64,000 bases of DNA from the NCBI GenBank assembly GCA_951394405.1, contig OX596338.1, forward strand, positions 1,984,001 through 2,048,000, read 5' to 3'. Position numbers and translations under genes: made by a program. Of this stretch, positions 11,062 to 23,244 are shown piece by piece. The notes under the pieces were generated by a model that was not told the DNA's origin, searched no databases, and saw only the letters and a list, made by a program, of their open reading frames with translations. Origin of the DNA: Coprinellus micaceus (lineage: Eukaryota > Basidiomycota > Agaricomycetes > Agaricales > Psathyrellaceae). Numbering within the stretch: the first letter of the stretch is position 1; each line of letters opens with the position of its first letter.

Positions 11062-12856
11062 ATGAGCATTGATCCAGCCAGGGTCCGTCAGCTACTTTCA
11101 ACTGCGAATCGTATGAAGGCGAGCAAGGTGAGCCCACGGTTACTTCGCTACTGCACTGAAACAGAACTCTACTGAGGCGTCTGGATCCTCACAGTACCTC
11201 GATGTAGCCAGTCTTACTCTTTTGGTGAGAGTTGTTCGCCCTTCCCCTAAATATACCGGGAAGACCTATAAAGTGCTTAGGTAGTTGACTACCTCGCTAC
11301 ATTGGATCTGGAGGTGGGTCACATTGTCAATCGTGTTCCTGCTTGCTGCTTCCCCATTTCCGGATGTAATTAATGCGGTCCTTACCACCTTCTCGCTTGC
11401 TAGGTCAAGCACATGTGGCCTACTCCATGGAGTCCAGCCAAGGTGCTATTCTTTCTGTCGAGGTATCTAGTGTTCTTTGATGTCCCATTCGCCGTATACT
11501 GTGAGTCTCCATCGACGGCGGAACGCTTCGCGTTTATGGTTCACCCGATAGCCAACGCATGCTTGTAGACCATACGACACTGGGCCTTAAGCCAGAGGTA
11601 AGTTTTTCTCGGCGGTCTCGTGAAAGACGACCAAGCGCTCTAACACCAATATACCCAGGCCTGCCAGGCCATGTTTCGTGTTGGAACCAGTAAGCGGCCA
11701 CTGCTATCTATCAAAACTACTCCCCATGAAAGTGTTAAACACCTATCAGCATCCCTGGTTACAGGCGTCGTGTTCGCCGAAGCGATTCTCTTCCTCCGCG
11801 TATACGCACTCTCCGGCAGAAATAAAAGGTTTAGGATTGCCCTGGTAGTCCAATTCGTGGTGAGTGCACCATTGTGCCTTTCTCAACACGCGGGTACCCT
11901 GACGCGTCTGTCCATTTTATAGGTCACTCATCTTGTCTGGATTGGCATGTACGGGAAATTTTTGTCGCTCCTCAAATGTACGTCTCCACGGTCACATCCC
12001 CTCTTGTAACCCGCTGATTAGTATGCATCGTGGAATGTGTAGTCGGCTCGTCCCCCCTTCCCAGTATATTTGGATGTTTTCCACTTCCACCTACCTCCTC
12101 GCTTCCAAACGCCCTCCTCGCTGGTATCTTCGGCTTTATTATGACCAACGAAATATGTGAGTCAAACTCGCCCCTTTTGCCAGTAAGCGCCCGGCGCTAA
12201 TCACACACACACACAACTCGCGACCCTTAACGCATCTCCTGTTCAGCCATCGTGCTGATGACCTTCTTCATTGGTTTAATTAAGTATAGGAATCTGCGGA
12301 GCAGCCCACTCATGGGTATCTTCTACCGAGATGGACTCGTGTACTTCACCATCCTAACTGGTAGGCGCTCGTTCTCGCTGATGGCACATGGTGCGTAACT
12401 GAGTAAGGTCCCTTTTAGCGTTCTCCGTTGCAAATATGATTGTTGACCTTGTCGGTCCGGTGAGTGCCTCATTTTTTACTCGTTTAACTGTAGAACCTAA
12501 CGCGCGCACATGTAGCCTGAGTTTCGTTTCCTCATGGTAATGTTCGTCCGAATTAAATGTGCGACCCTCCGACGAGATTCCCTAATTTCAAAACCACCAG
12601 CTTCCAGCGTACCGTTCACAGCCTGTTGTCTTGCAGAATGGTTCTGAGCATGCGCGACTACACTACTGGCGGGAACGATGTGACTGGGTTCTCGAGCGCA
12701 CATCAGGGAATTCAGTTCGCTTCAAATCCCCGAGCGCCCTCAGCTTCGAAGCCCAGAACCGGAGAGACATCAACTTGGAATACTAGGGGTTTTAGCGATC
12801 GAGCGCCAGCCTCGGAGGCGTTTGAGCTCTCTTTACCGGGGTCAAGGTGCATTTAG
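11062..12856 (+). CDS. DUF6533-type multi-pass membrane protein
   Basis: Thirteen small exons splice in frame: 11062-11127, 11195-11224, 11281-11313, 11404-11500, 11569-11597, 11659-11689, 11750-11859, 11923-11977, 12022-12156, 12247-12360, 12419-12459, 12516-12536, 12608-12856 (336 residues). The family start is clear: YLDVASLTLLVVDYLATLDL, then WPTPWSPAKVLFFLSRYLVF and YYHTTLGLKPEACQ. Later membrane segments include GVVFAEAILFLRVYALSGRN, GIFGFIMTNEI and VLMTFFIGLIKYRNLRSSPL, then MGIFYRDGLVYFTILT. The hydrophilic Ser/Thr-rich end is cytosolic or disordered. This family is expanded in Agaricomycetes and has no known function; a receptor-like seven-helix layout is plausible. Confidence 0.85.
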
Positions 12857-13081
12857 CTTCCTGCGTAGAAATAGCATCTAGTCGGCGTGGCCTTGCAAAG
12901 TACAAATATCGAGCTGTCTTTACCGGTGCCATCACGAAATTTTGGCGTATGAGACAAGAAGGGGTATCCAAGGTTGGACCCCGTAGATAATCCAGCCATA
13001 TAAGTAATATCGAGCGAATTGCGACACAAAGCGTAGAAGGCATCGACCACGTGGGAAGCAAGTACATTGGAACGGAAGTGT

Positions 13082-14478
13082 CTATGAAATGGCCTTGTGG
13101 ATCTTCAGCGCAACTTCTAGGACCCACAGTTCTTCATCTGCGCCGTCACACAGCGCCTTGTCCGCTTCGGCGAACGCCAACCCGCATTTTGACTTCATAC
13201 TTCCGTCAAGAGCAGGGTGAAAAATAACCAAATCATGGAGCTACAGTCGATACGGTCAGACATAATTGGGCAATGTGAGTTCATCAGGAAAGTCATACCT
13301 GTGCGATGGTCTGCGTTGCGGAGTAGCCCTCTCTCATAAGGTATTTGACTTGGCTTCGTATCGCATCGAACCCTGTCTTCTGTGGTGACTTGGGAGCGTC
13401 GTCAACATCCATCGAGGACGCATCATCGTCGATGGAGACCCCTAGTACTCGGGCGAATTTGTTGATTACGGCGTCAGGGACAACCCCAGCAATCTCTTGA
13501 ATATCAGCAGGGCGAATAGCTGTTGGTGGGTTGGATGAGGCAGAGAGTCGAGCAGCGGATTGGAGATAGGTTATTGCGCGTCGGAGATCGCCATGGGAGG
13601 TAGAAATGAGGGTGCTGATGACTGGTGCACTAATGTCGATGTTCTCTTCCTTGGCGATGTAGGAAAGGCGAGAGAATGCGGAGCTGGAGTCGAGGGGGGT
13701 GAAGCGGAACTTGGAGCATCGGGATGCCAAGGGCTCAATGATCCTGGGACACAGTCAGTGAGCATGACTCCACGTTCAACTCTAAAGGCGTTACCTGGTC
13801 ACATAGTTGCAAACGAGGCAGAAGCGAGTGATTTTGGCGTAGGTTTCCATGATTCGACGAAGGGCACCCTGGGCATCCTGAGTCATGGAATCTGCTTCGT
13901 CGAGAATGATAATTTTGTATGGCGGACATGGGTACGTCCTTCCATCCGAGGATGTCGCCTGGGCTCGAGGCGTTTGGCGAGCGAAGTTCTTGACCTTCTC
14001 TCGGACGATTGAAATTCCACGCTCATCGGATGCGTTCAGTTCTAGCACGCGATTTCTGAAGTTATCCGGCCTGGAGAGGTTAGTTGTGAGCTCTCCACAC
14101 CTAGAGGGACCGACGGGTTTCGTACCCAAACAACTGGCGAGCAAGGGCAAGAATGGTAGAGGTCTTGCCTGTTCCTGGAGGTCCGTAGAATAGCATGTGG
14201 GGCAGCTATATGTCTAGTCAGTATACAGCCACGGCCAGGGGAGTCAGTCGTACATTTGCTGATGTCAAGGTTTTCTGTAGCACTGCGACTGTGTGCTCTT
14301 GGGCAGATACATCGTCAATCGTCTTTGGCCGGCTGTTCAATCTTGGGTAAGTAGCGTTCAAGGAGTTCCTGGACATCCCTTCTTACTATTTCTCCACCCA
14401 AGGCTGGAGAGCAGGGTCAGCGATTACCTTATCCGCCCTTTTTCCAGCAGGCGCTCGAGGAGTGAAAAAGGAGGACAT
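13082..14478 (-). CDS. RFC2: Replication factor C small subunit (yeast Rfc2 / human RFC4 type)
   Basis: Exons 14478-14387, 14332-14254, 14205-14126, 14070-13795, 13743-13299 and 13240-13082 give 376 residues. The AAA+ domain shows [19 protein letters not shown], Walker A in [40 protein letters not shown], Walker B in [31 protein letters not shown] and the SRC motif in [13 protein letters not shown]. The clamp loader opens PCNA onto primed DNA. The [11 protein letters not shown] and [10 protein letters not shown] blocks place it with Rfc2 rather than Rfc3, Rfc4 or Rfc5. It shares a 167-bp divergent promoter with the CAF-1 gene and ends 225 bp from the DUF6533 gene. Confidence 0.93.
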
Positions 14479-14645
14479 GGAGGAGCGGGACAGACGCGCC
14501 CTTGCACCGTGTCCGAATGCGTGTCACGAACGCGTGACGAAATGTCCTGTCACGCGACATTGTCACAACGCGTTTCGGTGTGCCAGCAACAGCCTTTGCC
14601 ATTCTCTACCAAGGGCCATATCGTATACCGGACCCTCTGGTCAAT
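14479..14645. promoter_or_regulatory. Divergent RFC2/CAF-1 promoter with clustered MCB-like sites
   Basis: The 167-bp spacer holds two exact ACGCGT boxes (14530-14535, 14568-14573) plus ACGCGC (14494-14499) and ACGCGA (14552-14557). ACGCGT is the MluI cell-cycle box bound by MBF (Mbp1/Swi6 in yeast, Res/Cdc10 in fission yeast) at genes switched on at G1/S. Both flanking genes act in DNA replication, so S-phase co-expression is a reasonable inference. Confidence 0.7.
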
Positions 14646-17593
14646 ATGTCGAGCTCAGAAATCAACAAAGGTACGCTTTTTAACCCTTGAATTACATATT
14701 TGACCGACTGGGAAACAGGGAGCGCTTCGCCAGAGAGTAAGTGACGCGACAGCTGGGATGCCCACAGCAATTTGACGCGTTTCGCTGCAGAAAAGGGCGA
14801 CAAATCATCTATCATCGAGCTCAAGAATGGGAAAGTGGTCTGCAAGCAGAAGTGTGTATCGTTTGAGAAGCAGTCAGAGACATTGCAAGGTGCGTCGCCC
14901 ATCTCTCCCGCATCGGAAGGTCCGGCTCACCAATATCACCGCCTCATTGTAGAAATCGTCAGGTTTCGGGACTTGATTGAAGAGAGGCTTGAGAACTCGG
15001 ATTCACCGCTTGCCGAACTTCCAGACGAATACAGGTCCCTCATTGCAAAACTCGCGCATGAGAGGTACGCAGCTGGGCCAAAATTCTTTCGCTTGCTTTG
15101 CTGACGGGAGCCCAGTGACAAAGTGTTGGCAACCCTCGCCAAACACATACGGCAGGAGCTTCTACCTGTCCAAGATGAGGAGGACGCGGAGAGGACAACG
15201 AAGGCCAACGCTATGCTCCCACTGCCGGTAGTAGAGGCAGCCATCAACTCAACCATGAACCGCAATAACTACGGGATAGATGTCCCATTAGGTGCCAAAC
15301 TTCCCGCTTCCCTGGCTATTTGGCGGTGGGAGGTCAAGGAACCATTCTGGGAGTGCCTCCCTAAGAGCGGGCGCGAGAAGGCAGAGGCAAGGTTAGAGGA
15401 GCGGAAAGCGGTGTGTACAATGATTCGATCCCTGAAGGCCTAACCCCCATTTCGTTCCCCTCATTAGGCAAGGAAGGCATTGAACATCGTATTTGAGCAG
15501 CTGCCGCAAGGAGAGAAGGACTTGTTGCTGAAAACCAAAGGAGCCAAACTCCCGGCGAAGGACGCGAACGCGGCTACACGCACTCCTGAGCCAACCGACA
15601 ATAATGAGGACCCATCCAGCGAGAGTGCCAAGAAACAGGGGGGAAAGAAAGGGGCAGGCGATGTTGCTCACGACGAAGTACGCATCCACGATATCCGCTC
15701 CGTGGAACGGCGGCTGATGTATGGTATCGACAGAACGGTGGGACTCCCAAACCTGCTTCGAAGCAGCCTAAGCCCCTCGATCCAGAGAAAGCGGCCCGGG
15801 TACGATTGCATGTTCTCCGGGACACAGTGATGCTAATTAGCCACAACAGGAGAAAGAACGTCTAGAAAAGAAGGCGGCCAAGGAAGAGAAGCAGCGCAAG
15901 GCGCAGGATGCCCAGAAAAAATCTCGGTCACTCATGGCGAATTTCTTCTCGAAACCCAAGGTCACCATTGGAGGGCCGCGGCCGAAGGCACAGTCCCCTT
16001 CCGTAGCTGGCCCCTCAACGTCGCAGTCAGACTTTGAAAAGGTTTTCAAACCCTTCATGCCCAAAAGGGACTCCGTCGTCGCGCCCGCCAATTGGTTCAA
16101 GGAGTCACAGAAAGTCCAGAAGGTCAAGAATTCTGACGACCTGGAGGTCATCATTATTGACGATGAGGAAACCACTGCGGACTTTATGATGTCCGAACCA
16201 CAACCATCGGAAGTTGACTTGTCCTGTATGCCGGAGAAAGGTATGAACAGTTTGCTCGTTAAGGGAAGTAGTTGTGTTAACTGGCCTTCAGGGCGGCTAA
16301 ACGGCATTCTCAAGACACTTCCTGTACCCATCGACCCATCCCGCTTGACACACCGGAGAAATTTGCCTCCTGGGTACCGCACGTATCATCCTACTCCAGT
16401 GCGGGACATCGTGAACCAACTGTCCGAAGCCGAAGTTGCAGGAGACGACAGCGTTGTCCGGTCTCTCCTCTCCAAACTTCAAGACCGTACCCAATACCCC
16501 GCGAAGGCCCTCATCTTCCACGAAGACGCCCGACCAGGGTATTACGGAACATGGACGCGGACTTCACGCGTTATCGGTCCCCGCCGGCCCCTAGCTCGCG
16601 ACCTTCTGGTATTCGACTACGGCTACGACAGTGGAGAAGAGTGGGAGGAAGAACCTGTTGGGGAAGACGTCGCTGAAGGCGACGACGACGAAGATGAAAC
16701 TGAGGCGGACGTTGACTCCGATGCCGACAGCTGGCTTGTCGACGACGACGAAGACGCCGACGTCAATCTCAACGACCTCGACTCAGTAACACCTCCTGAT
16801 CTATTCGACTCCTTGCCCCCCATCCTTCCACCAGTACCGAAGCGGAAGGCAGACGATGACGAGAAGAAGCAAGGGTCGAAAAAGCGGAAGGTCGTAGTCC
16901 CACTGGTGCCGTTCGCCAAGGGACCATGCTGGGAAGAAAAGGTCGGGGAGTGCACATACGAGCCATTCAACGCGTACCGAATACAATTGTTCAATGGTGA
17001 GCCCACTATTCTCTCTCGCTCAGAGCCCCTCTGACCTTACGCTCTCACCAGACACACCCTTTTCGATCGACCCATTCACGTACGTTTCGACGTGCATTGA
17101 AGACCAGCGTGCGGGTCACAAGGCCGCAGCGGGTACCACGTCGACGACAAACGACGGCTTCGCTGTTCCGCCGGTTCCCCCTCGCTTTATTTCCATCTCG
17201 ACTCCCGCATCTTCATCCACGACATCTACCCTCCCGCTCAACCTACCTCCAAGCTCCGCCCATCCCTCTCTTCCAACGGCCTCCTCCACGTCGGGCTCCA
17301 GCATCCCTGGCACCTCCTCTTTCCCAGCCAACTCTACAAAGAAAGGATACGTCCCCAAAACCCCATTTCCTGACCCGCATCTGCCCTTCCTGCTTGGTAA
17401 AATTGCAGAGATGGAAACGTCGAGTTTGGTATTGTTGGTGGAGACGGTTTACGAGGCGTTGAAGCCAAACAAAGTGACCAAGGCGTCAGTGGAGGCGAAG
17501 ATTCGGGAAGTCGGTGAGAAGGACAAGGTGAAGAAGAAGTGGATTGTCAAACCTGCGTTTGTGGGTGTCATCGCACTGGTATGTTCGTCTTGA
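14646..17593 (+). CDS. RLF2: Chromatin assembly factor 1 large subunit
   Basis: Ten exons (14646-14670, 14719-14736, 14791-14889, 14953-15064, 15116-15410, 15468-15677, 15734-15799, 15850-16240, 16292-16996, 17052-17593) give 820 residues. CAF-1 deposits H3-H4 on newly copied DNA with PCNA. KNGKVVCKQKCVSFEKQSET lies near the N-terminus. A charged stretch (EKERLEKKAAKEEKQRKAQD) is the KER-type helix. The CAF-1 p150 A domain is clear in ALIFHEDARPGYYGTWTRTS and RPLARDLLVFDYGYDSGEEW, followed by a long acidic D/E tract, KRK-rich NLS-like segments and a C-terminal winged-helix-like region (KVTKASVEAKIREVGEKDKV). MANFFSKPK resembles a PCNA-interacting (PIP) motif. The last few residues are uncertain: a terminal intron from about 17580 with a stop near 17641 is an alternative. 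Confidence 0.9.
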
Positions 17594-18339
17594 TATGCGA
17601 AACTAGGCATGGGAGATGCTAATCGGCCATTCCTGAAGTCGTAGCCCGCACCCTCCCTGCTCGCGCCCTCTCATCTCGTGGACGCGAGCCCTCGACCTCA
17701 TTCGCTCTTCGATTTCCTCCTCTGCAGCATTTTCTCGTATTCGAACCCCTGCTGCGCCCGCTGTGTTCCTACCCAGTGCTACTTCCACAGATACCTATAT
17801 CACCCCCCTGAACCGTCCTTCTAATATCACCTTCAACCTCCACACCCTCGACCGACGATCGAACTTCGCCTCCCAGTTTCTCTAACTAGCGTTCTCTATC
17901 TCCCTGTTCTCCTCTTCAGTTGTATAGAATTCCTCGAATCAGAGTAGACATCTTATTATGGTACGATTGTTGAAAAGAAAGACCAGAGACTTCAAGGAGA
18001 GCCCATTGCACTAATACGGCCCAACGAGCTGATTATTCTACAAGAAGGTTCATGGTACAAGGGAGAGAACGAGGTGCCAGCGAGGCGTATTTACATCAAA
18101 GGTCATCAGTTAGAGTACAGGGGAGGAGAAAGATTGTTACAGAATAGGAGAGCTAGCAAAAGGGAAAGGGGGAGTAGAGTATCGCCGAAAAGGGTGGAAG
18201 GCAGAGGCGGTAGCGCAGCAGAACACGAGTAATTTGCATAGCGTAGAAGGGAGAGTATTGGGGACAACGGAGGGCAATCATTAGGAATCATTCCAATTGG
18301 AATGGCCCGAACCGGCAAGCGGCTCAGGATCGTGAACGC
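17594..18339. other. Intergenic region between convergent genes
   Basis: CT-rich on the CAF-1 side, AG-rich on the other. I see no conserved coding sequence, RNA or repeat. It should hold the two facing 3' ends. Confidence 0.4.
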
Positions 18340-19678
18340 TCAGTGGAAATGACAGCCCACGAGAAGGACCTGCAGGCCGTGATCCTTCACCCACCGTAAG
18401 CTCACCCTCTGGTTCTTCCCTGCCCTCAGCGCCTTGACCAAAGCATTCCTGCTAGGATACAACGCCTTCCGTATCGCATCCCGGCCTTGGCCTCGCACGG
18501 ACATATACTCCCCGATGTTCAAAAACGCCTTAGCCTTGAGGAAGTTCTTGGCGGCTTTAAGAGAGGATGGAAGGTTGAGTACGGACGAAATGAGGCCGAG
18601 CTCAATGATAAGAGACTGGAGGAGCGTGAGGCGGCATACTGTGTTGCTTCGCGCTTCTGAGCTAGATAGGAAACTGCGTGTACATGTTGAGCTGCGAGGC
18701 AGAGCGATAACAGGGCACGTACGAGGAAATGTAATCTTGCGCCTCCTGGAAAATAGAGGAGTCGACTAGGGTCGCGTCGGTTGTGAGCTCGACTGGCGGC
18801 GAGGCTAGCTTCCCGCCGCGCTTCTTCTTTTTCCCCTTCTTCACGCCGTCCCCCGAGACGTTCGAAATCTCTTTCGCCTGTACCTTCCGTTTGGAGTTGA
18901 CTTTCTTCTTCTTCTTCTTCTTTTTCGCTTTTGCTTTTAGCTGTGGGAGGAAGGTGTCGATAGCGGAAAGGGGAGCCGTGCATTCGGGCTGGGCAGGAGT
19001 TTCCGAAGGTAGAAGCCTCCTCCCAAGTTCGACGTCCCGCTTGGGAGTCACATTGGGTATAGGAAGGCTTAGTATATTGCAGGCCGATGCAGCTTGATGT
19101 TCATCCGAAGACTTCTGGACTTCTTCATTATCAAACTTCTCATCCGCCCATCTCAATTGTGACCCCGGGGTGTTGATGGACAGAATGGAGGATTGTATGT
19201 GGCTGAGACTATCGTCCAATGAGGCTTCCTGATCATTGGAGCCCCGAGGCGTTACCACCAACCCTTCTTCGTGTTTCTCCCGGACTTGGGTACGGGCATC
19301 CTTAACCTCAGAGCGTCGGCTCAGAACAACAAAGTCGTCGTCATCGTTCTGGTGGTCCCTCTGAAGGTTCCATACGATTTCGTCGCCCGACTCCTCAGAG
19401 TGGCCTTCGCTGGCCGTCTCCGCGTTGGCAAACTCGAACGAACTCGATGAATCCGTAGAGCTAACGGTAGAAGCCCGCGCCCTGGGTGGGTGTGGAAACT
19501 CGGACCTTGGGGAAAGGATCCCGTACGAAGAGGTGGTAAGCGCCGGCGAACTAGGTGCCGTCTGTGAGTCCATGGCGGTCGAACTGGAATGTTTAAGGAC
19601 CTCCTGGACGTTACCATAAGCCTCCATCCGCGCGGGCCTACCACAGGTTCCCAATGGGTGCTTACCGGTGCTCGCCAC
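18340..19678 (-). CDS. Unrecognised basic, lysine-tract protein (probably nuclear)
   Basis: Two exons, 19678-18723 and 18661-18340, give 425 residues. I do not recognise a family. The N-terminal 200 residues are Ser-rich and acidic, likely disordered. The middle has an eight-lysine run (KAKAKKKKKKKK) and KKGKKKKRGGK, strong candidates for nuclear or nucleolar localisation. The C-terminal 120 residues look folded: CRLTLLQSLIIELGLISSVL, LKAAKNFLKAKAFLNIGEYM and ALYPSRNALVKALRAGKNQR. That end spans the splice site, which supports the gene model. The start could also be an internal ATG (MEAYGNVQEV or MDSQTAPSS). Confidence 0.65.
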
Positions 19679-20724
19679 TCCGCCACCAGTGCCCTCGGGA
19701 AGGGAGCGCTGGTCGAGTGCAGGCCTTCAAGCAAGGGGGTGAGATGCAACGCAAGAGCTCAGGACACTCGACGCCAACGGCTGAAAGGCGGGGTTCCTAA
19801 CCGGACGCCAGTTTTACTGAACCCAAGAAAGGCGGTAGTTGCTCGTTGCCAGGAGCTCTAAACGCTACTTAGGAAGGTAATACCTTGATGCCATCCGAGA
19901 TCTATACTCACTGCCGTAATCTCGACCGGTCTCTGGGCTGGGGACGAGGCCCCTCCGACGGTCGACGACGGAGAGAGGGAGATGGATGGTGTAAGTAGGC
20001 GGAAAGAAGTGGCGGGGGCGACCAAAGAAAGTCTCGGATTTTATATCGTTATGGAGGTGGCCGTGGGTCCGTGACAGGGATCGAAGCTAAGCGACCGTGG
20101 CACCAGCCGACCCTGGACAATGCATTACCATATCCGGATCGTAGCCCCTAGCGTCGACGCGTCCAGCTGCCTGGTGATGAGTTCCTAGTGCTCAAGTATG
20201 AGACAGGGTGCAGTATGCTGAACAGAATACTAGGAGCTACTCGTGGGGCATCCTTAGTCCTGAATCAGGCGGCCACCTGCAGGCCCAATCCCTCCCGGCG
20301 TCAAGCCGCAAGGACTCGAGCCTCGAAGGTCATCACGGACTCGGAAGCGGCTTTCGGAATCTCAGTCCAATCATGGTGGGTCTCTCAAAGGTATTCTCAA
20401 GATCATACAATGCCCGAATTTTCAGCGTGGCTATACAGTGAACATTGTAACGAGCACGGTGCCAAGTCGAACCCAACGATAGAGAACTGTGTGAGAGTCA
20501 AAGGGTCGAGGAGAGTTTCAAAATCGCTGATGCTTGCAATTATGACAATATCTTCGTACGAGCGTGTACACGTTTCTGTGGTAGAGCTGGGACCATGGGA
20601 GGGTTCAGCACTCGAGTTTCAAATGGGCTGAGAGGAGTGCAATTAAACGGACATTTAATCTACTTATTAGTATCTAGCAGTGTATTCCCACCTTCTAATC
20701 ATTCAGTTAGGCATTTCTCGGGTT
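19679..20724. other. Intergenic region with no recognised feature
   Basis: About 1 kb between the start of the lysine-rich gene and the end of the RCC1-like gene. A 147-codon open frame at 20188-20631 (+) has no motif or homology I can name. Nothing else stands out. Confidence 0.4.
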
Positions 20725-22844
20725 CTAAACCATGATCTTCCAATACACAGCGCTCGTCCCGTAACCCGCCGCCACACTCTGCTTCACCTTGACCCCCCGC
20801 TTCCACACGCGTCCCTTGAGATCCTTCACCTCGTTTGCCTTACGCTCCGTCAGCATCAGCCTCTGGTCCTCCCTTGCTGGGTCGATCGGGCCTTTGGCCA
20901 CAGGTAGACCCCCGAACGACACTCCTATATGAGGGGCCGGTTCCAATGCAACATTGAGGGGAGTGGCGAGGCTTGATTTCTTCCCGTTCCCGAGCTCTCC
21001 TTCAAAGTTGCGGCCCCAAATGTATACATCATCGCCTCCCACACCGTTCGAATCGGCGGAGGAGTCAACAGAGGCGAGGACGTGGCCGGTGGGTGAGATA
21101 GCCACACTGGTGATTTTGATAGACTCAAGGCGTTGGGTCTTGTCGTTGACTTATTGATAAAATCTGTTAGATTGGTTGAAAGATAGGAGAAAAGAGCCGC
21201 GTACATTGTTGCAACCCAGAAACAGCCTTAACATGGGACGGGTTGCTTTGCGCGGTTGTATGAATATTATTCCCGAGCCCTCCATACTGGCCATTCCCAG
21301 TCATAAGAAGCTCGTTGTAGGGGGTATTGAACTGGCATGAGCGGTCAACGATAAACGCTGCCAAGTCCCCAGCTGCACAAATTCAGTATTTTAATACTGG
21401 ACTGTAACCAAAAATGCTTACCAGCAGTGACATGCGTACAGTTCGTATCCAGGTCCCTCGAGATTGCTCTCCAAAGTACGACCTCCGTCGGGATTGTAAT
21501 CGTATCCAACGTGACTTTATCCCCCAGGCCCAACTGCCCAAACTCGTTTGCGCCCCAACCGAGAACCCTCCCATTGGGAGTCCTTACATAGCTAGTGCGA
21601 GCCCCAGCGGCAATCTGCTCAACGGGCACCCCACGCAGGATAGGAACCTCGTAAATAAACGGGCAAAATCCAACCCTCTTGTCGTCGATCGCGGCAAGGT
21701 CCTCGTCCCCTAGCTTCTCGCTGTCCGATGTAATACGTACAGAGCGTGACGCCTTCCAATTGGGGTCGTTCACACTCTTTGGGGTGAGCGTAGCATGCAA
21801 ATGCGCCCCAGGCGACCCCGCAATCGCCGCGGTGGGGTCCGGCACAGCGAAGCTGGTAAACCCCAGCTGTCCATAGGTATTAGCCTTTTTGGAGATGGGG
21901 TGAGCGAAGGTCCGACCAGTGGATGTCAGTGCGAGGAGGTGGTCCTTTCCCACTGCGATTGACGTGAATTTCTCGCGCCAGTTCAGGGGTTCATTGGAGG
22001 TGAGTTGAGCAAAGTTGATTGCTTGGTCTTCGCCCCAGAGCCACCCAGTGCCCCACCAGCCGTCGCTCGAAGGTGTGGGTGCTCCAGGAGCTTTAACTTG
22101 GTCCAAAGCACGGGAGGCGAGGACGTAGATGTGTCCCGAGAAGGAGAGGGCGAAGACTTTGTTTTCAGTCAATTGGAGTTGGACGATGTTCTGGATGCAC
22201 GTTTAGGCTTCTCGTGAAGGCATAAGCTAACATTTGGCGTACCTTGCCCTTAAGGGTAAGCCTCGGGGGTAGACCTTGTCCCTTGGGTGGGACTATGCCG
22301 GCGTGGAAGCCGTCTCCCCACTGATACACGTCGCCGTTGCCGTCTACACAGGCGCCGTATGTCTCGTGCAGTTGGAGGTCACGAAGCGCGATGTCATTGA
22401 GCCAAGTTACGACAGCAGGCGTACGAATGAGCTCGTTCTGGTTCGAGGTGGGTGAAAGGACTCGGGATCTAAATCTCCGGTTGGAATTCATCCCAGGAGA
22501 AGAGCTCAGTGTACGCGCCTGTTTGACCCCCAAGCTAGGGAGCGTAGGTTCTCTCCATCCTGTACCTCGGCTCCGCGTGCAAGCATAGGATCCACTTTGC
22601 CCCCGTCCAAATCAAGCTTGGCGTCGTTGTGGATGCCCGTCCCCTCAGCGAGCACAGCACACGACCCCAAGAGCGCCGCCGTCACCACCAAAGCAGCGGT
22701 ATTGCCGTTACGTCTCCCATATTGACCGAGCTTCTTGAGTTTCGCGTTCGTCTGTATCCATCGCCTGCTGCCCCCAACGAGCTGGCTCTGCGATGCGGAC
22801 CTGAGAGCTGGGAGGGTTGTCCTTGAGGCTGCGCTTCGCAGCAT
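20725..22844 (-). CDS. FMP25: FMP25-like mitochondrial RCC1-repeat protein
   Basis: Exons 22844-22528, 22468-22243, 22190-21422, 21372-21205 and 21149-20725 give 634 residues. The N-terminus (MLRSAASRTTLPALRSA, then RRWIQT) is a typical mitochondrial presequence, followed by one membrane segment (TAALVVTAALLGSCAVLAEG). The rest is RCC1-type beta-propeller repeats: GACVDGNGDVYQWGDGF, ITSIAVGK-like FTSIAVGKDHLLALTSTGRT, YVRTPNGRVLGWGANEFGQL and DDVYIWGRNFEGELGNG. In yeast, Fmp25 is an inner-membrane RCC1-domain protein needed for complex III assembly; the same role is inferred here from layout. The first donor (GTCAAA) is weak and was chosen for frame. Confidence 0.82.
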
Positions 22845-23244
22845 GGGAGACGAATATGTGTTGGATATGAGACCAGCGGAAGCGGACAACTCCACGGCCA
22901 CGGAGGCAAATTCGACTCCGGCCAATCGCGGGGTGCATCAATCCAGCAGTGACAGTGCCGTTTGCTGGGACGGTTCGTACTGCTCAGTCGTGAGCTCAAC
23001 AGCATTGACAGCGAGCAGGGGTTTGAGTATGACGGCTGCTGGAACAACTCCTTGACCAGTGCACCCTCTCCACGAACTTCCAAGATCCAAAGTCAGGGGC
23101 TGCTCGCCGTTTCGGGACTTCTGTACGTCACCAATCATGTTCCCACAATCCTGCGAGGGGGTTGGCTTGACCCGCAAGCACCGACGCAGCTCATCCTTCT
23201 ACTCATTGCATTTGCTTTGGGAGACTTGTGGTCGCAGCTCCACG

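Noticed and set aside
12196..12213. CA dinucleotide run
   Set aside because: A short microsatellite inside an intron of the DUF6533 gene; not unusual.
20188..20631. 147-codon plus-strand open frame in an intergenic region
   Set aside because: No motif, no splice-linked partner and unremarkable composition; chance frame of this length is plausible.
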